From Kosmotoga olearia TBF 19.5.1 (GTDB lineage Bacteria; Thermotogota; Thermotogae; Petrotogales; Kosmotogaceae): a stretch of DNA of 64,000 nucleotides. Under the pieces are notes generated by a model that saw only the letters and a program-made list of their open reading frames with translations, had not been told where the DNA came from and searched no databases. Shown here one piece after another: positions 16,476 to 25,367 of this stretch (the first letter of the stretch is position 1; every line of letters starts with the position of its first letter). A program made the position numbers and the translations under genes. The stretch lies in assembly GCF_000023325.1 (NCBI RefSeq), contig NC_012785.1, positions 744,001 through 808,000 on the forward strand, written 5' to 3'.

Positions 16476-17143
16476 CGGCGCATTTCCTCCTTCAGGTTTT
16501 TTCCCTCAACTATGAAATATACTTCTTCGCAGATATTTGTAATATGATCAGCAGCCCTTTCGAGAAACCTGGTAACAAGCATTAGATCTATAAGTTGATC
16601 TGTAAACCCTACATTCTCAGGTTCTTTCATCTTTTCGATTATTTCATTTCTTATAAAATTATAGATATCATCCACTTTTTCATCGGATTTCCAGATGGAT
16701 TTTGCAAGTTCTATATCCCTCGTGTAGTAGGCTTTTATTACGTTATCAAGCATGCTTTCTACTATGGCCATCATTTTCCTCATATGAGTCAGAGGTTTAA
16801 CTAACGATCTACCGGTATTTGCAATCGCAACTTCCGCTATATTAACCGCGAGATCACCAATTCTTTCCAGATCAGTGGCGAGTTTTATCATCATCATTAT
16901 GTAGCGGAGATCCTCAGCTAGAGGTTGGAATCTTCCAATAAAATTCACTGTCTCCATGTCGATTTTTCTCTGGAGATTGTCTATTATCTGGTCAGAATTT
17001 ATGACTTCTTCTGCCTTTTTTTCGTCAAGATCTTCAAGGGCCTCGACAGATTTCACAAGATTGAATCTAACTCTCTCCATAAGGTCTGAAAGCATGGATT
17101 TCAATCTGTGGAAGTTAGCTTCAAGGTGCTGTTGCCTGTCCAT
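16472..17143 (-). CDS. phoU: Phosphate transport regulator PhoU
   Basis: This 223-residue helical protein has two PhoU repeats: the first with ALEDLDEKKAEEVINSDQIIDNLQRKID and DLRYIMMMIKLATDLERIGDLAVNIAE, the second ending ERAADHITNICEEVYFIVEG. The E/DxxxD metal-binding motifs are visible in LERIGD and LERAAD. PhoU links the Pst importer to the PhoR kinase and damps signalling when phosphate is plentiful. ATG at 17143 follows GGAGGTATAGA. It lies 13 nt after pstB and overlaps phoB by 4 nt. Confidence 0.95.
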   Translation of the reverse strand: MDRQQHLEANFHRLKSMLSDLMERVRFNLVKSVEALEDLDEKKAEEVINSDQIIDNLQRKIDMETVNFIGRFQPLAEDLRYIMMMIKLATDLERIGDLAVNIAEVAIANTGRSLVKPLTHMRKMMAIVESMLDNVIKAYYTRDIELAKSIWKSDEKVDDIYNFIRNEIIEKMKEPENVGFTDQLIDLMLVTRFLERAADHITNICEEVYFIVEGKNLKEEMRR

Positions 17144-17156
17144 TCTATACCTCCAT

Positions 17157-17912
17157 TCAACTAAAAATCCCTCTAAGATAATCGCTAGTCCTGCAGTCTT
17201 TCGGATTCGTCGTCATTACATTTGTTTCGTCAAATTCGACCAACTCGCCCATGTAAAAAAACATCATGTAGTCCGAAATTCTCAGAGCCTGTTGTAGGTT
17301 GTGGGTTACTATCACTATTGTATACTTTTCTGACAGTTCCTCAATCAACTTTTCTATCTTTTGTGTGGCTATGGGATCAAGAGCGCTCGTTGGTTCGTCC
17401 AAAAGCAAGACCTCAGGTTCTACCGCTATGGCTCTAGCAATACACAATCTTTGCTGCTGCCCCCCGGAAAAATTAATGGCGTTCTTCTTTAATTCCCCTT
17501 TTACTTCATCCCACAGCGCCGCTTGTTTTAAAGAGCGCTCGACTATATTTCTGAGTTCTTCTTTATTTTTAACGCCATGGATACGCGGTCCATAGGCCAC
17601 ATTATCAAAGACACTTTTGGGAAAGGGATTTGGTTTCTGGAAGACCATGCCCACCTTTTTTCTGAGAACAACAGGATCGAGGGTCATTATATCCTCCCCA
17701 TCCAATTTGACCGTCCCTTCAACCCTGTACCCGGGTATTAAGTCGTTCATTCTGTTAAGAACCCTCAAAAAGGTGCTTTTTCCACACCCAGAAGGTCCCA
17801 CGACAGCTGTAATTTTATTTCTCGGAACTGTACAGGTAACGTTCTTTAACGCTTGTTTATTCCCATAATATACGTTAAGGTTCTCGATCTCAAAAACACC
17901 GTCTTTGCTCAT
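17157..17912 (-). CDS. pstB: Phosphate ABC transporter ATP-binding protein PstB
   Basis: This 251-residue ABC ATPase powers phosphate uptake. The Walker A motif is GPSGCGKST, the Q loop [21 protein letters not shown] is diagnostic for PstB, the signature is [14 protein letters not shown], and Walker B is [12 protein letters not shown]. The C-terminus [13 protein letters not shown] resembles the usual PstB end (tedYitGrfG). It overlaps the upstream pstA stop by 4 nt. Confidence 0.97.
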   Translation of the reverse strand: MSKDGVFEIENLNVYYGNKQALKNVTCTVPRNKITAVVGPSGCGKSTFLRVLNRMNDLIPGYRVEGTVKLDGEDIMTLDPVVLRKKVGMVFQKPNPFPKSVFDNVAYGPRIHGVKNKEELRNIVERSLKQAALWDEVKGELKKNAINFSGGQQQRLCIARAIAVEPEVLLLDEPTSALDPIATQKIEKLIEELSEKYTIVIVTHNLQQALRISDYMMFFYMGELVEFDETNVMTTNPKDCRTSDYLRGIFS

Positions 17913-18745
17913 AAGCCACTCTTTCTCCTTTCAGAAAGGCGTTTCAAATTAACCACGGCAAAAATCGCTACCACAATTATCATCATCACGGAAATTGTGC
18001 CTTCCAGATTCGACGTAACTGCTTCAGGATAAACTGTCGAGAGGACAAAGATATGGGTTGGAAGCGACATGGCAGGATCCAGAAGACTGTCTGGATTGCT
18101 GGTTATGTAAAACGCCGCACCGGTGAAAAGAATCGGTGCAGTTTCGCCTATTATCCTCCCTACGGATATTATCACGCCGGTTAAAATTCTCGAGATAGAA
18201 GCCGGGATAACAACTTTGAAAACCGTTTCGCCTTTTGTTGCCCCTAAAGCCATTGACGCTTCCCGATAAGAATCCGGAACAGCCTTTAAGGCTTCATGTG
18301 TATTGGATATGATATACGGAAGAGCCAGAACCCCGAGTGTCAATCCTCCAGATAAAAGCGATGTCCTGAACCCAAAAGTTATACTAAACAACGCCAAACC
18401 AAACAACCCGAAGACAATGGAAGGAATGCTTGAAAGCACGTTTGTGGATCCCAGTATTATTTTCTTCAGCCAATTCTCCGAGCTGTACTCACTGAGAAAA
18501 ACAGCTCCCAATATTCCAATTGGAATAGAAAAAGTCAAAGCAATCAGTAGAAAGTAAGCACTTCCAAGGATAGCTGGAAATATTCCACCGGATTCCATGG
18601 AATTTGAAGGAAACTTCGTCAAGAATTCCCAGGATATACTATCAAGACCTTTGGCAATTAAAAAGGTAATCAGTGATATTATCGCAGCAGCAAAAGAGAA
18701 GCTCACTGTACCCATCAAAATGCCCATGAATTTATCCAGCTTCAT
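17909..18745 (-). CDS. pstA: Phosphate ABC transporter permease PstA
   Basis: This 278-residue inner-membrane permease has about six membrane segments. Family motifs are [35 protein letters not shown], the docking loop [33 protein letters not shown] and [18 protein letters not shown] place the start at ATG 18745 because AAAGGTGG precedes it at good spacing. A GTG at 18757 in frame would extend it by four residues. It overlaps the end of pstC, consistent with coupled synthesis of the two permeases. Confidence 0.94.
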   Translation of the reverse strand: MKLDKFMGILMGTVSFSFAAAIISLITFLIAKGLDSISWEFLTKFPSNSMESGGIFPAILGSAYFLLIALTFSIPIGILGAVFLSEYSSENWLKKIILGSTNVLSSIPSIVFGLFGLALFSITFGFRTSLLSGGLTLGVLALPYIISNTHEALKAVPDSYREASMALGATKGETVFKVVIPASISRILTGVIISVGRIIGETAPILFTGAAFYITSNPDSLLDPAMSLPTHIFVLSTVYPEAVTSNLEGTISVMMIIVVAIFAVVNLKRLSERRKSGL

Positions 18746-19610
18746 ATTCTTTACCACCTTTAAGTTTCATGGCTATTATTGTAAACAAGGTTGAGATAAC
18801 CAAGAGTACGACCCCAATCATGAAAAGTGCGTGGTAATGAGTACCCCCGAGCTCTACCTCCCCCATCTCACCGGCAATAGCAGAAGTAAGCGGCCTCACA
18901 GGATCAAAGATGCTGGAAGGTATCATCGTAGCCCCACCAGAGACCATCAACACGACCATCGTTTCACCAATAACCCTGTTAGTTCCAAGTATTATCGCAT
19001 TCAAAATCCCCGACCTGGCCTGAGGAACAACTACCTTAAATACCGTTCTTGTTTTGTTGGCACCCAACGCCAGTGAAGCTTCACGTTGATTCTTTGGTAC
19101 GGAGCTAAGAGCATCCTCGATGAAAGTCACAAAATACGGCATGGCAAGAATTGAAAGCACCAGAGATGCATTGAATATATTCAACCCCGTCCAGACATCA
19201 GGAAAAGTATTCATTATCCACTGAGAGACGTACTTCAACCCAAAAGCACCAAGCACCACTGAAGGAATTCCAGCAGTCAGTTCAAAGACAAATTTCATAA
19301 GTTCGCGAGTCCTTCTTGAACTATATTCGGACATATAAACCGCAATGATGAACCCTAACGGAATACTGAATACCAATGTAAGTCCCGTAACACTCAATGT
19401 TCCCACAAATAAAGCCAAAATGCCGTATTCAGGATCTTCGTAAGTGGGAAACCAACGCGAGCTGAGGAAAAATTCCTTCAGGCTCACGTCTTTAAAAACA
19501 CTTATACCGTTGGAAACCAGAAAGTATAGTATTCCAAAAACTATTACTGTCGTTAGGAAAGCAGAGACAAAAACCAGTACCTTGATAGTTGCTTCTCTGT
19601 ATCTCTTCAA
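18732..19610 (-). CDS. pstC: Phosphate ABC transporter permease PstC
   Basis: This 292-residue permease carries the PstC motifs FFLSSRWFPTYEDPEYGILALFVGTLSVTGLTL, IPSVVLGAFGLKYV, and the loop QREASLALGANKTRTVFKVVVPQARSGILNAIILGTNRVIGETMVVLMVSGG. It pairs with PstA to form the phosphate channel. It lies 10 nt after pstS. Its C-terminus ([11 protein letters not shown]) is encoded over the ribosome binding site and start of pstA. Confidence 0.95.
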   Translation of the reverse strand: MKRYREATIKVLVFVSAFLTTVIVFGILYFLVSNGISVFKDVSLKEFFLSSRWFPTYEDPEYGILALFVGTLSVTGLTLVFSIPLGFIIAVYMSEYSSRRTRELMKFVFELTAGIPSVVLGAFGLKYVSQWIMNTFPDVWTGLNIFNASLVLSILAMPYFVTFIEDALSSVPKNQREASLALGANKTRTVFKVVVPQARSGILNAIILGTNRVIGETMVVLMVSGGATMIPSSIFDPVRPLTSAIAGEMGEVELGGTHYHALFMIGVVLLVISTLFTIIAMKLKGGKEYEAG

Positions 19611-19620
19611 TTTATCTACC

Positions 19621-20445
19621 TCACTTCTCTATACCATAAGCATTAACATAGCCGACCTTCAAAACAAGAGCCTGTCCCTCTGGAGAAAGCGCAAATCTTA
19701 TGAAATCCATGACCAAACCTGTTGGAAGCCCTTCCGTAGCATCGACAAACATGAACAGAGGTCTGGATATCGGATATTTTCCGGAATTCACGTTTTCTAC
19801 GGTTGGTTCTATTCCCTCTACTTTCAGAGCCTTCACCTCATCGGTTACGTATCCCATTCCGATGTATCCAATGGCATATTTGTTTTGCTTCACCCGTTCC
19901 ACTTCGGCATTGGTTGAAGGCAGCATTTGAACGTATGGGGCAAACTTCTCCTTTTTCATAACGTGTTCCACGAAATATTCGAATGTACCGCTTGCGTTGT
20001 CTCTCGAATAAACTACTATCCTCTTTTTAGGAAGAGAAGGATCGATCTGATTCCATTTCGTAATCTTTCCAGAATAAATCTTGTAAAGCTGATCAATGGT
20101 TATTGAATCAATTCCTAGAGACTTGTTAACGATAATAGCTATCCCATCGTAAGCAACAATGAAAGGTATAAAATACCTACCTTCAGCATTCATCTTTTTA
20201 ATTTCGGAAGACTTCAACCATCTGCTTGCATTGGCTATATCCGTCTGTCTGTTAAAGAGAGCTTTAATTCCCGTTGATGAACCGGCACCTTCGATGCTTA
20301 TATCAACATCGGGATGCAGTTTCTTAAATTCCTCCGCCCAAAGCTGGGCAACAGGATAAACAGTGTTTGATCCCTTTATCACCAGAGTTTCAGCAGATAT
20401 TATGAGTGCAGTAAGCAGAAAAACTAACAAAAATGCCTTTTTCAT
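19621..20445 (-). CDS. pstS: Phosphate-binding protein PstS
   Basis: This 274-residue secreted binding protein has a signal peptide (about 1-18, MKKAFLLVFLLTALIISA). It starts with LVIKGSNTVYPVAQLWAEEF, and GAGSSTGIKALF and RDNASGTFEYF are the phosphate-contacting segments of the family. There is no lipobox cysteine at the cleavage site. It heads the operon; ATG at 20445 follows AAGGAGGGATAGAG. Expression is probably induced by low phosphate through the PhoB-like regulator encoded downstream, although I could not identify a clear direct-repeat Pho box upstream. Confidence 0.95.
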   Translation of the reverse strand: MKKAFLLVFLLTALIISAETLVIKGSNTVYPVAQLWAEEFKKLHPDVDISIEGAGSSTGIKALFNRQTDIANASRWLKSSEIKKMNAEGRYFIPFIVAYDGIAIIVNKSLGIDSITIDQLYKIYSGKITKWNQIDPSLPKKRIVVYSRDNASGTFEYFVEHVMKKEKFAPYVQMLPSTNAEVERVKQNKYAIGYIGMGYVTDEVKALKVEGIEPTVENVNSGKYPISRPLFMFVDATEGLPTGLVMDFIRFALSPEGQALVLKVGYVNAYGIEK

Positions 20446-20751
20446 TCTCTATCCCTCCTTGTGAAGATTGGTGTCATTAATCTTATACAATTCTTGTTTT
20501 ATATGAGTATTAGGTGATTTTTATCGTGGAAACAAAAATACGCAACCAACTAATCTTCTATACTACTTCTACCTATGGCACCTATTTTTCGGATATACCC
20601 ATATAATATGTAATATAAGATGAAGATTAATTCTTTTAGCCTTTGGCTGCTATATTTACAAATTCCTGGCCAGTAAAATTTGCTGGTGTTGTTTTTTAGT
20701 TATCGAAAAGGTACTTTCTGCAAAACATTTCAAACGAAAGGAGGCATTCTG
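20446..20751. other. Divergent intergenic region between pstS and GH130 gene
   Basis: This 306-bp AT-rich region must hold the pst promoter (minus) and a promoter for the GH130 pair (plus). Plausible -10 boxes are TATAAT near 20602 on the plus strand and TATAAG near 20495 on the minus strand. No RNA gene or clear repeat was found. A frame extension from 20680 into the GH130 gene is not used, because a strong AAAGGAGG precedes the ATG at 20752. Confidence 0.4.
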
Positions 20752-21636
20752 ATGGAATTGACGCTAAAGAGACATATCTTGAATCCCCTGCTATCACCCA
20801 AACCTCATCATACCTGGGAGTCCAAATACGTTTTTAACTGTGCTGTGATTAAAAGAAATGGACTATTTCACATGATCTATCGAGCTCAAGGAGAAGATAT
20901 GGTATCAAGATTGGGGTATGCGGTAAGCACTGATGGTTTGAGATTCAACCGACTTGAATCACCTGTATTTGGTCCGGCCTCCCAATGGGAACTATACGGT
21001 GTAGAAGATCCCAGACTCACTGAGATCGATGGAAAAGTGTACATGCTTTATACCGCTTATTCGCCTCACGGGGTAAGGGTCTCCATGGCTTCCACAAGAG
21101 ACTTCATTAGATGGGAAAGATATGGTGTTGTAATTCCGGATATTAATAACAAAGATGCGGCTTTATTTCCAGAAAAGATCAATGGTAAGTATGTAATGTT
21201 TCATAGGATTGAGCCAGACATGTATCTGGCTTTCTCGGACGATCTGATTCACTGGGATAATTTTGTATCCATTGCAGGGCCAAGAAAAGGTTACTGGGAT
21301 AATCTCAAAATAGGTGTTGGAGCTCCACCAATAAAGCTTGAGGAAGGTTGGCTTGTACTCTACCACGGAGTCGAAAAAACCGCCAGGCCAACTTACAGAC
21401 TTGGCTTTATGTTACTTGATCTCAATGATCCATCGAAAGTCATTAAAAGGAGCGAAGAGCCAATTTTAGAACCTGTAGAAGATTGGGAGATTTTTGGTGG
21501 AGTTCCCAATGTGGTGTTCTCCGATGCGATGGTAGAACATGATGGTAAGTTCTATGTGTATTACGGAGCCGCTGATAATCATATAGCTCTTGCAACAATC
21601 GAAAAAGAGGAAGTTCTCAGGTGGGTCCGATCGTAA
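20752..21636 (+). CDS. GH130 family glycoside phosphorylase (cytoplasmic)
   Basis: This 294-residue five-bladed beta-propeller enzyme of GH130 acts on beta-mannosides (phosphorolysis of beta-1,4- or 1,2-mannosyl oligosaccharides). Propeller-blade motifs are NCAVIKRNGLFHMIYRAQG, SRLGYAVSTDG, GVEDPRLTEIDGKVYMLYTAYS (the Asp in EDPR is the general acid of the family), KDAALFPEKINGKYVMFHR, WLVLYHGVEK and YYGAADNHIALA. It has no signal peptide. ATG at 20752 follows AAAGGAGGCATTCTG. A second, secreted GH130 paralogue follows 15 nt later. The exact substrate is not readable. Confidence 0.9.
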   Translation: MELTLKRHILNPLLSPKPHHTWESKYVFNCAVIKRNGLFHMIYRAQGEDMVSRLGYAVSTDGLRFNRLESPVFGPASQWELYGVEDPRLTEIDGKVYMLYTAYSPHGVRVSMASTRDFIRWERYGVVIPDINNKDAALFPEKINGKYVMFHRIEPDMYLAFSDDLIHWDNFVSIAGPRKGYWDNLKIGVGAPPIKLEEGWLVLYHGVEKTARPTYRLGFMLLDLNDPSKVIKRSEEPILEPVEDWEIFGGVPNVVFSDAMVEHDGKFYVYYGAADNHIALATIEKEEVLRWVRS

Positions 21637-21651
21637 AGGAGGACATTAAAC

Positions 21652-22599
21652 ATGAAAAAATTGGGAATCATGATTTTTATACTTTTTGCTTCACTTGTTC
21701 TTTCAATCGGCTTAAAATTTGAAGACCTGAAAGACCTGAAAAGATTGAGTCTTTCCCCTGTTCTCATGCCACAGGGTGTAGACTTTGAAAGCAAAGCTGT
21801 TTTCAATCCAGCCGCGATTGAAATTGAGGGAACAGTTTACCTTTTTTATAGGGCTGAAGATTGGACTGGAGTAAACAGATGGAATGGAACTTCGAGAATC
21901 GGATTGGCTAAAAGTCAAGACGGATTAAACTTTACCAGGGAATCCAGCCCTATAATAGAGCCCACTGAGAAGTATGAGATTCCTGGAGGTTGTGAAGATC
22001 CAAGGATTGTAAAAATCGATGACCTATATATTATGACTTATACAAGTTATGATGGAAGCACAGCAAGATTGTGCCTTGCATATTCGAAAGATCTGAAGCA
22101 CTGGACTAAAATTGGCCCTATTATAAAGACAATGAAATGGTCAAAATCTGGTGCTATCATCCCTAAAAAGATAAATGGAAAGTATTACATGTACTTTGGA
22201 GATTCCAAGATTTATCTGGCTACTTCCAACGACCTGAGAAACTGGCAGGTTTATCTAAAACCTGTACTTTATCCCAGACCTGGTAAATTTGATAGTCGTC
22301 TCGTCGAACCGGGGCCCCCTCCGTTAATAACAGAAGAAGGTATCCTACCTTTCTATAATAGCGCTGATTATTCAGGCATTTACCGACCAGGAGCTACACT
22401 TTTCGATCCTATGAACCCCAAAAAACTGCTTAAAAGAACAAGAAAGCCTTTGATAGAACCTGAGCTTTCTTGGGAGAAAAACGGCCAAGTACCAAACGTA
22501 ATATTCCTTGAAGGAAGTGTTATACACAATAATTTTCTCTTGATCTATTACGGTGCCGCTGATACATACATAGGCGTCCTCGGTATGCCTTTGAACTAA
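21652..22599 (+). CDS. GH130-like enzyme with signal peptide (exported)
   Basis: This 315-residue protein has an N-terminal signal (MKKLGIMIFILFASLVLSIG) and then a GH130 propeller: NPAAIEIEGTVYLFYRAEDW, RIGLAKSQDGLNF, GGCEDPRIVKIDDLYIMTYTSYDG, SGAIIPKKINGKYYMYFGDSKIYLA and IYYGAADTYIGVL. The EDPR acid is kept. Outside the cell phosphorolysis would waste the sugar phosphate, so a hydrolytic member of GH130, as known in some bacteria, is more likely. It is co-transcribed with the cytoplasmic GH130 gene and ends at a terminator. Start ATG at 21652 follows AAAGGAGG. Confidence 0.85.
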   Translation: MKKLGIMIFILFASLVLSIGLKFEDLKDLKRLSLSPVLMPQGVDFESKAVFNPAAIEIEGTVYLFYRAEDWTGVNRWNGTSRIGLAKSQDGLNFTRESSPIIEPTEKYEIPGGCEDPRIVKIDDLYIMTYTSYDGSTARLCLAYSKDLKHWTKIGPIIKTMKWSKSGAIIPKKINGKYYMYFGDSKIYLATSNDLRNWQVYLKPVLYPRPGKFDSRLVEPGPPPLITEEGILPFYNSADYSGIYRPGATLFDPMNPKKLLKRTRKPLIEPELSWEKNGQVPNVIFLEGSVIHNNFLLIYYGAADTYIGVLGMPLN

Positions 22600-22628
22600 A
22601 GCAATAGCCTCATAATCCCATAACCAAG

Positions 22629-22652
22629 CCGGAGTTTCCCTCCGGTTTTTTT
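22629..22652 (+). terminator. Terminator after the GH130 pair
   Basis: CCGGAG (22629-22634) pairs with CTCCGG (22640-22645), followed directly by seven T residues. Confidence 0.85.
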
Positions 22653-22729
22653 GTTTGTCTTCATTTTCGTTCTATCTGAGACAGCTCTTCTATGACCCTC
22701 TTTCCGCAATCTTTTTAACAAATATCAAA

Positions 22730-22990
22730 TCATCTGAAGTATTCAGATAGATCTTGCGGAGTTTCCTCCCACGTGTTCAGCAATGATGGAAATTTTTCTA
22801 TTTTTAGATAAGCTCGGGCGAACTCTATGTTATCTCCATTGTTATCTCCATTCAGCTTGGCATTGTTCATAAGAATACTGGTTCCACCAAAGATCTTCGC
22901 TTTCAATCTTTTTCTGTTTGTACCAAGAACCATCATATCGTTTATCAGGCGGTCCATGGCATTAATTCCCAGCCTACAATCAGGATTCAC
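22730..22990 (-). pseudogene. CheD C-terminal remnant
   Basis: The 86-codon frame encodes LGINAMDRLINDMMVLGTNRKRLKAKIFGGTSILMNN and IEFARAYLKIEKFP, which match the middle and end of CheD, the receptor glutamine deamidase of chemotaxis (GINAMxxLIxxMxxxGA.xxxLxAKxFGGA). The N-terminal half, including the catalytic Cys and His, is missing, so it cannot be functional. The nominal GTG start at 22990 is fortuitous. It lies beside a fragment that looks like a methyl-accepting chemotaxis protein, indicating a decayed chemotaxis locus. Confidence 0.8.
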
Positions 22991-23112
22991 ATAAAAATCC
23001 TCTGAGATATATCCGCGCTGCCATTAGTGATCTCATCGGTACTGTTAGAAACGGAATCAGCGTTGTTCCAAATGCCTTTGAGGTTTCTAGGAGCAAAAAG
23101 AAACAGTAAGTT
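22990..23112 (-). pseudogene. Probable methyl-accepting chemotaxis protein fragment
   Basis: Upstream of the cheD remnant, the minus strand reads NLKGIWNNADSVSNSTDE followed by ITNGSADISQRIFM and a stop. This resembles the heptad-rich helical region of chemoreceptors (A.xVSxxTEEITxGxxDIS). It is in a different frame from the cheD fragment and has no start. The match is short, so the identity is less certain than that of cheD. The adjacency of the two makes it more believable. Confidence 0.45.
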
Positions 23113-23213
23113 CACAGTTTTAGAGCAAAAGGAACGTTGAATGTTTACATTTCTGAGTGTAGATTAGCTCTTAAAGAGAAGTTTTAAATATATCCTTGAA
23201 ATGGTGAACTAAT

Positions 23214-24593
23214 TTGGAAAATGAGTCGTTTGTCCAAACAAAAAAATTATCGATCCTGGAAGGGATCGCTTTTAATGGCGTATTTATACTAACGCAGGGC
23301 TTCCTCCTAACGGGGTTGGCCCTGCAATTTAACGTTTCGGAGAAAATTCTCGCAATTCTCGGTGTTATTCCTATGCTATCCCAAATGTTCCAGATACTCT
23401 CTCCAAAGCTCTTGAGACTCGCCAAAAGTAGAAAGAAAGCGATGCTCATTTCAGCTTCAATCTCGAGACCTTTGTTCCTCATTATCCCAATTCTGCTCAC
23501 GCTTAATTTGAGAAATCAATATCTCCTCCTTTTGATAATGTTGGTATTCGGAGCTTTTAACAGCCTCACAGGAAATTTCTGGGTATCCATTATGAGAGAT
23601 ATCGTATCCCAGGAATCCTCTGGAAGGTTCTTTGGAGTTAGAAACCTGTTGATCTCGCTGTTTTCTATGGTAATGATTTATTTTTATTCCTGGATAATCG
23701 ACAGTATGGGAGAATCTGCAGGATTCATAACTATTACTATAATAGGAAGTATATTTTCTCTCAGTTCTTATTTTATGCTCAGGAAATATGAAGATCCTCC
23801 CAAAAAGGAGTACCTTACTGGTAACATATTTAAAGAAGCTTTTTCAGACGAAAATTTCAAAAAGTTCATCATTTTCTCCTTCTTCTGGAATTTCACCATA
23901 GCTATTAGCGGTCCGTTTTTTTCCTATCACCAGATCGTCAACCTGAAACTCGACTATTCCTATATGAGTATCCTTGCTTTCATAGCCACTGGTATATCTA
24001 TGGTTTTTTACATAATATGGGGAAAGATTTCTGACAAAATAGGCCATCAGAGCGTAGCAGAATTTTCGGTTTTCCTTGCTTCGCTAGTTTCTTTTATTTG
24101 GGTATTCATGAATCCCCTAACCCAGGGCTATCTCCTGGTAATTGATGCTTTTATAACCGGACTTGCCTGGAGCGGGATCAACTTAACACTATTCACTATA
24201 ATGCTTGGAATAGTTAACCCCGGAAATGTAGAAGCTTATTTTGCCGTACTGTCGCTTACTAACGGCATAGGAGCATTGACAGGCTCTTTGATCAGTGGGC
24301 TTTCCGCGACTCTTCTAAAAGATATCTACTTCGAAATCGGCGGAATGCCGTTTTACGGGATACAATTTCTTTTCCTCACAAGTGGTATATTGCGTGCAAT
24401 TTCATGGCTTCTCCTCAAAAAGGTTAAAACCAGAAAAGAAGTATCTGTTCCGGGGTACTTTTTCAACGCCCTGTACATCGTTGGCAGAAGGGCAGTATCA
24501 CGTCCTTACGAATACGCCTCTATCTTAGCCAAAACAGGAAGACAGCTAAAAAAGAAGATTTTTAAGAAAAAATCTATCAAACCACAAAAATAA
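23214..24593 (+). CDS. MFS transporter
   Basis: This 459-residue membrane protein has about twelve hydrophobic segments and a lysine-rich C-terminal tail (RQLKKKIFKKKSIKPQK). Segments such as ILGVIPMLSQMFQILSPKLLRLAKSRKKAML and YIIWGKISDKIGHQSVAEFSVFLASLVSF carry the loop motif of the major facilitator superfamily. A TTG start at about 23214 follows GGTGA. Substrate is unknown. It is preceded by the chemotaxis remnants and followed by the feo regulatory region, and appears to be transcribed alone. Confidence 0.8.
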   Translation: MENESFVQTKKLSILEGIAFNGVFILTQGFLLTGLALQFNVSEKILAILGVIPMLSQMFQILSPKLLRLAKSRKKAMLISASISRPLFLIIPILLTLNLRNQYLLLLIMLVFGAFNSLTGNFWVSIMRDIVSQESSGRFFGVRNLLISLFSMVMIYFYSWIIDSMGESAGFITITIIGSIFSLSSYFMLRKYEDPPKKEYLTGNIFKEAFSDENFKKFIIFSFFWNFTIAISGPFFSYHQIVNLKLDYSYMSILAFIATGISMVFYIIWGKISDKIGHQSVAEFSVFLASLVSFIWVFMNPLTQGYLLVIDAFITGLAWSGINLTLFTIMLGIVNPGNVEAYFAVLSLTNGIGALTGSLISGLSATLLKDIYFEIGGMPFYGIQFLFLTSGILRAISWLLLKKVKTRKEVSVPGYFFNALYIVGRRAVSRPYEYASILAKTGRQLKKKIFKKKSIKPQK

Positions 24594-24659
24594 GTTAATC
24601 GCTCTAAATTATTCTTGCCAATTTTCCATGATCAATACAAACCCTCTTACTTTTTTGAT

Positions 24660-24703
24660 TTGACAGTAAAATGTGCTAAAATATAGGTAACCCTATATTT
24701 TAG
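24660..24703 (+). promoter_or_regulatory. Promoter and DtxR-family operator of the feo operon
   Basis: A -35 box TTGACA (24660-24665) lies 16 bp from a -10-like TATAGG (24682). The -10 is inside a perfect 12-4-12 inverted repeat, CTAAAATATAGG then TAAC then CCTATATTTTAG (24676-24703). Such an operator over the -10 just before a DtxR-type gene indicates metal-dependent autorepression. The ribosome binding site AGAGGTGAG starts inside the right arm. Confidence 0.85.
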
Positions 24704-24713
24704 AGGTGAGACT

Positions 24714-25367
24714 ATGGTAATTACTCCCGCGTTGGAAAACTATATCCGTGTACTCTATGATCTGCAAACTTCTGAAAAGCTACCCAGAGTAAAGCACGTA
24801 GCAAAAATGCTCAAAGTTAAAGTACCTACTGTGGTTGAAAGCTTGAAAAAACTGGAAAATGCCGGGATTTTGGAACACGAAAAATACGGATACATTCGAT
24901 TAACTCCTAAAGGAATCGCATTAGCAGAAAGGATCCACAAAAACAACAGGATAGTTTACGAGTTCGCCACCAGGTTTTTAGAACTTTCATCAGATGAGGC
25001 ACAAGATCTAGCTTGCAAACTGGAGCATATAAGCAACATTCGATTTTTCACAGCTCTTTCTGTGATGATGGATTTTCTAAATGAAAATCCTGAACTAAAA
25101 AAGCGCTTTTACATACATATCAAAGACCACCAGGAGGTGTTCGGTTTGACTTTGGCTTCGGTTGAGCCTGGAAAAATTGTGAGAATAAAGAAATTAAAAG
25201 GTACAGAAAGCTTCAAAAAACGCCTGATGAGCATGGGCATCATGCCAGGAGTAGAGGTTCTGGTAGAGAGGATTGCTCCCCTTGGCGACCCCATAGAAGT
25301 GAAGGTGAAGGGTTACAGATTGAGTCTTCGAAGAGAAGAAGCCAGGAATATTTTAGTGGAGGAATGA
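24714..25367 (+). CDS. DtxR/MntR-family metal-dependent regulator with FeoA-like C-terminal domain
   Basis: This 217-residue protein has an N-terminal winged helix (LPRVKHVAKMLKVKVPTVVESLKKLENAGILEHEKYGYIRLTPKG), a dimerisation and metal-binding domain (CKLEHISNIRFF carries Cys, Glu and His ligands), and a C-terminal SH3-like FeoA-type domain (ASVEPGKIVRIKKLKGTESFKKRLMSMGIMPGVEVLVERIAPLGDPIEVKVKGYRLSLRREEA). It is the first gene of a regulator-feoA-feoB operon and overlaps feoA by 4 nt. The perfect palindrome over its promoter is the probable binding site; Fe2+ is the likely corepressor. Confidence 0.92.
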   Translation: MVITPALENYIRVLYDLQTSEKLPRVKHVAKMLKVKVPTVVESLKKLENAGILEHEKYGYIRLTPKGIALAERIHKNNRIVYEFATRFLELSSDEAQDLACKLEHISNIRFFTALSVMMDFLNENPELKKRFYIHIKDHQEVFGLTLASVEPGKIVRIKKLKGTESFKKRLMSMGIMPGVEVLVERIAPLGDPIEVKVKGYRLSLRREEARNILVEE

